Source: Anaerotignum sp. (GTDB lineage: Bacteria > Bacillota > Clostridia > Lachnospirales > Anaerotignaceae). Taken from it: a stretch of DNA of 11,080 nt. The translations under genes and the position numbers were made by a program. The stretch is from positions 1 to 11,080 of the forward strand of contig JAHHTX010000066.1 in NCBI GenBank assembly GCA_020024255.1, in the 5' to 3' direction. Position 1 is the first letter of the stretch; each line of letters opens with the position of its first letter. Shown piece after piece: positions 6,854-11,080 of this stretch. A model generated the notes under the pieces. The model saw only the letters and a program-made list of their open reading frames with translations, did no database searches and was not told the origin of the DNA.

Positions 6854-7901
6854 TATGATTGAACTGATACACATGAACCAGTATCTCTGCCACAGCACCA
6901 TAGAAGTTGGAGGGCAGTTCCTGATTCAATTCTGTTGTAGAGAAAATCGCTCTTGCCAAAGGACGGTTTTCTATAACGAATACATTGTTTTCTTCTGCCA
7001 CCTTGACTATGCGAAGTGCCAGCTCGTCCTGTCCCTTTGCCACCAAAACAGGAGCATTATCCTTTTCAGGATTGTATTTTAACGCCACAGCAAAATGGGT
7101 TGGGTTTCTGATGACCACATCGGCATCTGGCACCTGCTGCATCATGCGTGACATTGCCATCTTTCTTTGCATCTCTTTGATTTTCCCTTTAATCTGCGGG
7201 TCACCCTCCATCTGTTTGTATTCTTCTTTGATTTCCTGTTTGGACATACGCAGCTGTTTTTCGTAATCCCATTTCTGATAGAAAAAGTCGAATACGGAAA
7301 TAGCGGCAAAAGCCATGGAAACCTTCAGCACCATACTGAACACTGCTTTAAACATATAGGCACAGGACTCCAAAAGCCCCATACGAAGCAGACTTGGCAA
7401 ATGGATGATCTCCCCTTCGATAAAGCGATAGGTAATATAAAACAAAATGGTAATCTTGATAATTCCTTTAAACAACTCCACCACACTCCGCAGGGCAAAC
7501 AGTCGTTTTATGCCTTGCAGAGGGTTCAATCGGTTGAACTTGGGTTTCAAACTGTCCAAAACAAACAAAGGTTTTGTCTGAAACACCGTTGCCACAATAG
7601 ACAGCACCACCACCGCAAGCATCAGTGGCAGCAGGATTTTGACGGACACAATGGTCAGCTGAAGGAAAATGTCTTTTGCAAAATTATCGCTGACTTCATC
7701 CAGACGGCCTATATAATCCAAATATTGCAGCATCAACTGCTTCATGCTGAGATATCCGCCTGTAAAAGTAAATTTCAGCAGATAAAATCCGCCTACCAGC
7801 GTAAATACCGTAACGATGTCTTTGCTGAGGAATACATTACCTTTCTTTCGCTCGTCTTTCCTTCGTTTGGGGGTGGCCTTTTCGGTCTTTTCTCCGGACA
7901 A
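6846..7901 (-). CDS. flhB: Flagellar export switch protein FlhB
   Basis: FlhB is an inner-membrane component of the export gate whose self-cleavage switches export from rod/hook to filament substrates. The 351-residue protein opens with MSGEKTEKATPKRRKDERKK, a typical basic FlhB N-terminus, and has about four membrane segments between residues 30 and 205. A charged linker (about 210-255) leads to the autocleavage motif NPTH at 266-269, intact, so self-processing is expected. The C-terminal domain (to residue 351) fits the family. The start codon is TTG (7899-7901): no in-frame ATG or GTG lies before an upstream stop, and the family N-terminus begins right there. AAAGGAA lies 10 nt upstream (7912-7918). 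It follows fliR by 25 bp as a separate gene, whereas the two are fused in some Clostridia. Confidence 0.96.
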   Translation of the reverse strand: MSGEKTEKATPKRRKDERKKGNVFLSKDIVTVFTLVGGFYLLKFTFTGGYLSMKQLMLQYLDYIGRLDEVSDNFAKDIFLQLTIVSVKILLPLMLAVVVLSIVATVFQTKPLFVLDSLKPKFNRLNPLQGIKRLFALRSVVELFKGIIKITILFYITYRFIEGEIIHLPSLLRMGLLESCAYMFKAVFSMVLKVSMAFAAISVFDFFYQKWDYEKQLRMSKQEIKEEYKQMEGDPQIKGKIKEMQRKMAMSRMMQQVPDADVVIRNPTHFAVALKYNPEKDNAPVLVAKGQDELALRIVKVAEENNVFVIENRPLARAIFSTTELNQELPSNFYGAVAEILVHVYQFNHKL

Positions 7902-7926
7902 CTTCGTTCACTTCCTTTGCGTGTCC

Positions 7927-8700
7927 CTATGGTTTCATGCGGGACAAAATTTCCATGGTGCTTTCCAAAAGCAAGTCAATTCCGTTTGCCAGATACTCTG
8001 ACAAAGGCGAAAACAATATCAGCAAAATCAAAAGCCCAATCCAAATTTTCATCTGAATATTGATGACAAAAATATTGATTTGGGGAATTGTTTTCATCAG
8101 AATGCCCACACCGATTTCCACCAAAAACTGTATTGCCAGCATAGGCATAGCAAGACGCATCCCAAAGCTGATAAACTCCGCAAAAAGTGCTGCCATAGCC
8201 GTCCAAACCTCCGGCCCCATGCCAATTTTGCCATAGGGCACTACTTCAGCAGAGGTCAAAAAAATGCGAATCAGTGCCAAATGTGCATCTGCTGCAAAAA
8301 AGCAAACCATGAACATGATGTTCAAGAAATTTGCCGAAAGGGATACAGAGGAATTGCTCTGCGGGTCATAAATGGTAGACATGGAAAGCCCCATCTGGTT
8401 GTCCATGACCGTCCCTGCAAAGAGTACGGCACCAACAAAAAACTGAAACACTGCTCCCAGTATATAGCCAACCGCAAACTCCTTCAACAGCAGTGCACTA
8501 TACCCAATAAGATTATCTACCGTAAACAGCGGCACATCCGTCACACTGTAAACAATCCAGGAAACCAGTAAAATGATCCCGGACTTGGCAGGCATGGGCA
8601 TATTGTTTCGTCCAAAGATGGGATGAAACACAAAGCAGCCGCTCATCCGCATAAATACCAATGAAAACAGCAGGAAATTACTTCCCAAATCCAAAGTCAT
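7927..8700 (-). CDS. fliR: Flagellar export gate protein FliR
   Basis: FliR assembles with FliP and FliQ into the helical core channel of the flagellar type III export apparatus. The 257-residue, strongly hydrophobic protein has about six membrane segments. Conserved stretches include LLKEFAVGYILG (71-82), DNQMGLSMSTIYDP (100-113) and MKTIPQINIFVINIQMKI (202-219), all typical of FliR/SctT. The ATG at 8698-8700 is preceded by AGGAATAAGGG and, further off, GGAGGAG. Its 52-bp leader after fliQ holds three near-identical 10-bp direct repeats (8721-8750). The stop is followed by a 25-bp gap to flhB in another frame, so it is not a broken FliR-FlhB fusion. Length is normal for the family. Confidence 0.96.
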   Translation of the reverse strand: MTLDLGSNFLLFSLVFMRMSGCFVFHPIFGRNNMPMPAKSGIILLVSWIVYSVTDVPLFTVDNLIGYSALLLKEFAVGYILGAVFQFFVGAVLFAGTVMDNQMGLSMSTIYDPQSNSSVSLSANFLNIMFMVCFFAADAHLALIRIFLTSAEVVPYGKIGMGPEVWTAMAALFAEFISFGMRLAMPMLAIQFLVEIGVGILMKTIPQINIFVINIQMKIWIGLLILLILFSPLSEYLANGIDLLLESTMEILSRMKP

Positions 8701-8720
8701 ACCCTTATTCCTGCTCCTCC

Positions 8721-8750
8721 CATTCTTCTACATTCCTCTACATTCTTCCT
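8721..8750. repeat. Three tandem 10-bp repeats in the fliR leader
   Basis: CATTCTTCTA, CATTCCTCTA and CATTCTTCCT follow one another without gaps, differing at one to three positions. They occupy most of the fliQ-fliR spacer. On the transcript each unit is purine-rich (GAAGAATG or GAGGAATG), resembling weak ribosome-site/ATG pairs, but none opens a useful reading frame. Confidence 0.7.
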
Positions 8751-8752
8751 TA

Positions 8753-9013
8753 CTATTGCAACATCAGCCGGAATATTTCCAAAATATATTCCTGCAAAGA
8801 TTTGAGCATCCATGACCCGGTGACCAGAAAAATTGCCACAATAGCAAGTAGCTTCGGCACAAAGGTAATGGTCTGCTCATGTATCTGTGTGGCTGCCTGT
8901 ATAATGGAAATGATTATCCCAATGCCCATGCTCAACAGCAGTACAGGCGAACTGAGCTTCACTGCCACCAAAAGACCGCCTCTGATAATATCTAACGCTT
9001 GTGAAGTGTCCAT
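8753..9013 (-). CDS. fliQ: Flagellar export gate protein FliQ
   Basis: FliQ is a small hairpin membrane protein packed around the FliP-FliR core of the export channel. From the ATG at 9011-9013 it is 86 residues, close to the usual 85-90. Two membrane helices lie at about residues 13-38 and 53-76. Between them is the conserved IQAATQIHEQTITFVPK (38-54), the best family signature. A longer frame opening at a TTG (9047-9049) would add 12 polar residues not found in the family and would reach into the fliP stop. A strong GAGGAGGG site at 9019-9026 fixes the ATG. It lies 32 bp after fliP and 52 bp before fliR, in the standard fliP-fliQ-fliR order. Confidence 0.97.
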   Translation of the reverse strand: MDTSQALDIIRGGLLVAVKLSSPVLLLSMGIGIIISIIQAATQIHEQTITFVPKLLAIVAIFLVTGSWMLKSLQEYILEIFRLMLQ

Positions 9014-9018
9014 AGATT

Positions 9019-9026
9019 CCCTCCTC
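9019..9026 (-). promoter_or_regulatory. Ribosome binding site that sets the FliQ start
   Basis: GAGGAGGG on the minus strand, 5 nt before the ATG at 9011-9013. It excludes the upstream TTG as the main start. Confidence 0.75.
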
Positions 9027-9045
9027 GTTTTTTTGCTGCCTGTTC

Positions 9046-9702
9046 TCAATTAAAGCTTTGTATCAGTGTAGAGAACAATATCTGCCAACCGTCCACTGTA
9101 ATAAACAAAAGCAGTTTAAAGGGCAGCGAGATCATGGCAGGCGGCAACATAATCATACCCATAGACATGAGGACACTGGACACAATAATATCTATCAGTA
9201 CGAAAGGCAGATACAGCAGAAAGCCCATAATCAATGCCCGCTGCAACTCTCTTGTCACAAAAGCCGGCACAATCACACGAAGGGGCAAATCCTGCACTTT
9301 TTCCACCGGTTCTGTTTTAGAAAACTCCATAAACATATCCAGTTCATCTTCCTTTGTTTGACGCAGCATAAATTCCTTCATGGGGACTACAGCCCGTTGC
9401 AGAGCCTCCTCTTGGGTAATCTCATCATTTTTATAAGGAAGATATGCCTGCTGTGTTACCTGGTCAATGGTAGGTGACATAATAAACATCGTCAAAAACA
9501 GTGCAATCCCAATAAGTACCGCATTGGGCGGTGTTGCCTGTGTTCCCATGGCATTTCGGGTAAAGGAAAGCACAATAATGATTCTTGTAAAAGAAGTCAT
9601 CATAATGACTAAAAAAGGCAGGAGAGAAATAGCTGTCATCAGGAATATCAATTCCAGCGTTTGTACTCCATTGCCGTTGATATTTACCACTGCATTCTCC
9701 AT
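9046..9702 (-). CDS. fliP: Flagellar export gate protein FliP
   Basis: FliP is the main subunit of the FliPQR export channel in the flagellar basal body. The 218-residue protein has membrane segments near 18-46, 62-78, 155-178 and 188-212. Signature stretches are MMTSFTRIIIVLSFTR (34-49), VPAFVTRELQRALIMGF (145-161) and LMSMGMIMLPP (178-188). The last contains the Met-rich loop thought to gate the channel. It lacks the cleavable signal peptide of the longer enterobacterial form and matches the short Bacillus form (about 221 residues). No in-frame start exists further upstream, so it is not truncated. The ATG at 9700-9702 is preceded by GGGAGA. It lies 61 bp after fliO. Confidence 0.97.
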   Translation of the reverse strand: MENAVVNINGNGVQTLELIFLMTAISLLPFLVIMMTSFTRIIIVLSFTRNAMGTQATPPNAVLIGIALFLTMFIMSPTIDQVTQQAYLPYKNDEITQEEALQRAVVPMKEFMLRQTKEDELDMFMEFSKTEPVEKVQDLPLRVIVPAFVTRELQRALIMGFLLYLPFVLIDIIVSSVLMSMGMIMLPPAMISLPFKLLLFITVDGWQILFSTLIQSFN

Positions 9703-9763
9703 AGACTCATTCTCCCTGCCCTTTCTTTGTTCTTCTTTTGTCCGTATTCTTGTTGGAAAAACC

Positions 9764-10120
9764 TCATTTCTTCCACTTCTTTTTCAGGGTTTCCAAAAAC
9801 TCGCCGGGGACTTTCCCCGTTTCCTCGTCCGAAAAGTCCGAAAAATCCATAATCTGCCCTTCCGAAAGCTCTGTCAGAAGGGTCACGGTATTTTGGGAAA
9901 GACCGAGAAGGTAATCCTTTTCTCCCACACGAACCACAACGATACTTTTGTCACGTCCCACGAAAAGCCTGTCCACAACACGCATATTTTTGGACATTCC
10001 GCCTGTCATGCTTCCACCCAGTTTTTTTGTAACGGCATAGCTGAGATACAAAATGAACCCCACAGCTGCCAGCATAAGGACAAAACTGAAAATATCGCTT
10101 AACACCTTTAAAATATCCAT
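9764..10120 (-). CDS. fliO: Flagellar biosynthetic protein FliO
   Basis: FliO is a small membrane protein that helps FliP oligomerise during assembly of the export gate; its Bacillus counterpart is named FliZ. From the ATG at 10118-10120 the product is 118 residues. It has one membrane helix at about residues 9-31, then a cytoplasmic domain with MRVVDRLFVGRDKSIVVVRV and the LLGLS segment typical of the FliO family. The C-terminus is Lys-rich. A GTG immediately before the ATG is an alternative start adding one residue; GGAAAAGAG stands just upstream of both. Sequence conservation in this family is low, so the assignment rests on topology, the core motif and its place between cheY and fliP, the same order as in Bacillus. 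Confidence 0.9.
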   Translation of the reverse strand: MDILKVLSDIFSFVLMLAAVGFILYLSYAVTKKLGGSMTGGMSKNMRVVDRLFVGRDKSIVVVRVGEKDYLLGLSQNTVTLLTELSEGQIMDFSDFSDEETGKVPGEFLETLKKKWKK

Positions 10121-10155
10121 CACTCTTTTCCGGATTTTATTCCTGTTCTCTCCGC

Positions 10156-10521
10156 TTAGCCCAGAACTGTTTTCACTGTTTTCAGAATTCTGTCGGGTTT
10201 GAACGGTTTTACAATAAAGTCTTTTGCACCGGACTTGATTGCATCAATAACCATAGCTTCCTGACCCATTGCAGAACACATGACAATCGTTGCATTGGGG
10301 TCGTTGCCTTTGATGGTTTTCAGTGCTTCCAAACCATCCATGTTCGGCATGGTAATATCCATAATTACAAGATCGGGCTTCAATTCGTTGTATCTTTCTA
10401 CTGCTTTTACGCCATCTTCTGCTTCAAAAATGTCGTCTGCGTTGTAACCGTTTTTGGTCAGTGTGTCTTTTACCATCATTCTCATAAAAGCAGCGTCATC
10501 TACCAATAAAATCTTTGCCAT
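10156..10521 (-). CDS. cheY: Chemotaxis response regulator CheY
   Basis: CheY is the soluble response regulator phosphorylated by CheA; CheY-P binds the flagellar switch and sets rotation. From the ATG at 10519-10521 the protein is 121 residues, a single receiver domain. The acidic pair is D8/D9, the phospho-acceptor is D55 (VIMDITMPNMDG), the switch Ser is S83 (MCSAMGQ) and the Lys is K105 (IVKPF). It closely resembles Bacillus CheY, including DDAAFMRMM near the start. An in-frame GTG five codons upstream would add MRFRK, but it coincides with the GAGG ribosome site and adds nothing known. Its position right after fliY, one of its phosphatases, matches Bacillus order. CheC further along is a second candidate phosphatase for it. 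Confidence 0.97.
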   Translation of the reverse strand: MAKILLVDDAAFMRMMVKDTLTKNGYNADDIFEAEDGVKAVERYNELKPDLVIMDITMPNMDGLEALKTIKGNDPNATIVMCSAMGQEAMVIDAIKSGAKDFIVKPFKPDRILKTVKTVLG

Positions 10522-10580
10522 TTTCCTAAACCTCACTTTTTTTCATTTATTCTGTCTAGTAACTAAAAACTTATTGTCTT

Positions 10581-10618
10581 CCGCATAATACTCTGCGGTA
10601 AACCACTATGGGGGTTTA
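10581..10618. other. Two small adjacent hairpins after fliY
   Basis: TAAACC/GGTTTA (10599-10604 with 10613-10618, overlapping the fliY stop codon) and CCGCA/TGCGG (10581-10585 with 10594-10598) could form two short stems in the 94-bp fliY-cheY spacer. Stems are only 5-6 bp and no proper U run follows. They may be a processing site or chance. Confidence 0.25.
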
Positions 10619-11080
10619 TCCTTTCACGGATACCGTTAACTTTAAATCGGGATCTTTCACAATTTCTGTAATACGCACACCAAAGTTGTCTTCTACCACA
10701 ACCACATCGCCTTTTGCAATACACTGTCCATTGGCATAGATATCCACCTGTTCCCCTGCCAGTTTATCCAACACCACAAGAGAGCCGCTGGTCAATTCCA
10801 GAATATCCTTGACATTTTTTCGGGTGCGTCCGATTTCCACAGAAACCTCCAAAGGCACATCCATAATCATGGACAGGTTTTCTGCCTGTTCTGTGCCGAG
10901 CTTTTCTTCCTCCACCTCAAATTTAATGGAATCCATGGGCTTCACATTGACCATCTTTGGTTCTCTGCCATAATCCTGCGGCGGCATTCCATAAGGGGGA
11001 TACATTCCATAAGGCGGATACATTCCGTAGGGCGGATACATTCCGTTTTGTCCATTCTGCGGTGGCATTCCCGGCATTCC
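10616..11080 (-). CDS. fliY: Flagellar switch phosphatase FliY, C-terminal part (cut by window edge)
   Basis: FliY is a flagellar C-ring protein of Gram-positive bacteria, combining a CheC-like CheY-P phosphatase part with a C-terminal FliN (SpoA) domain. Only 154 residues are visible; the reading frame stays open to the window edge, so the start and any phosphatase region lie outside. The last 90 or so residues are a clear FliN domain, with MIMDVPLEVSVEIGRTRK, VKDILELTSGSLVVLDKLAG and KGDVVVVEDNFGVRITEI, very like Bacillus FliY. Before it is a Gly/Pro/Tyr/Met-rich flexible linker containing three tandem GMYPPY units. The fliY-cheY order and the long linker favour FliY over a short stand-alone FliN, which remains possible. 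The apparent Met at 11075-11077 is inside the linker and not a start. Confidence 0.88.
   Translation of the reverse strand, partial: GMPGMPPQNGQNGMYPPYGMYPPYGMYPPYGMPPQDYGREPKMVNVKPMDSIKFEVEEEKLGTEQAENLSMIMDVPLEVSVEIGRTRKNVKDILELTSGSLVVLDKLAGEQVDIYANGQCIAKGDVVVVEDNFGVRITEIVKDPDLKLTVSVKG
10985..11038. repeat. Three 18-bp tandem repeats in the FliY linker
   Basis: Three consecutive 18-bp units (10985-11002, 11003-11020, 11021-11038) differ at only one to three positions. On the minus strand they encode Tyr-Pro-Pro-Tyr-Gly-Met repeats in the disordered linker before the FliN domain. In-frame repeats of this kind can expand or contract without disrupting the protein. Confidence 0.9.

Noticed and set aside
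7902..7926. Split FliR-FlhB fusion caused by a frameshift, since some Clostridia have the two fused
   Set aside because: Both proteins have complete, family-like ends, and flhB has its own ribosome site and N-terminus.
1..11080. CRISPR array, tRNA/rRNA, insertion sequence, phage or defence genes
   Set aside because: Nothing of the kind is visible; the window is filled by flagellar and chemotaxis genes with short spacers.

Overview
The window is a single, tightly packed run of flagellar and chemotaxis genes, all transcribed on the minus strand, so transcription runs from position 11080 towards position 1. Protein similarity is closest to Firmicutes families (FliY rather than a short FliN, CheC/CheD adaptation, CheV, a WhiG/SigD-type sigma-28, and a FliP of the short form seen in Bacillus). 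Shine-Dalgarno sequences of the AGGAGG type precede many genes. The source is most likely a motile, anaerobic, moderately low-GC member of the Clostridia; I cannot name a genus.

Layout in transcription order. (1) 11080-10156: the C-terminal part of the switch/phosphatase protein FliY (cut by the window edge) and the response regulator CheY. (2) 10120-4610: the export gate and export apparatus, fliO, fliP, fliQ, fliR, flhB, flhA. (3) 4495-3707: fliA, the sigma-28 factor for late flagellar genes. (4) 3658-2130: two FlgF/FlgG-family rod proteins. (5) 2087-7: an adaptation module of cheC, cheD (overlapping) and cheV.

The genes work together as follows. FliO helps assemble FliP, FliQ and FliR into the core export channel. 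FlhB sets substrate specificity and FlhA is the energy-coupling export platform. The FlgF/FlgG-type proteins are exported to build the rod. FliA switches on late genes. FliY and CheY form the output end of chemotaxis, while CheC, CheD and CheV tune the receptor-kinase signal. No cheA, cheW, cheB, cheR or receptor gene lies here.

The plus strand carries no convincing gene. No gap exceeds 148 bp. The two largest gaps flank flhA and contain palindromic, repeat-like sequence. flhF, flhG, cheB, cheA and cheW, which often lie between flhA and sigma-28 in related bacteria, are absent from that place. I found no undescribed system. The observations worth a second look are modest: a degenerate first active site in CheC, the missing flhF/flhG block with repeat-like sequence at its expected place, a repeated PPYGMY linker in FliY, and a triple 10-bp repeat in the fliR leader.
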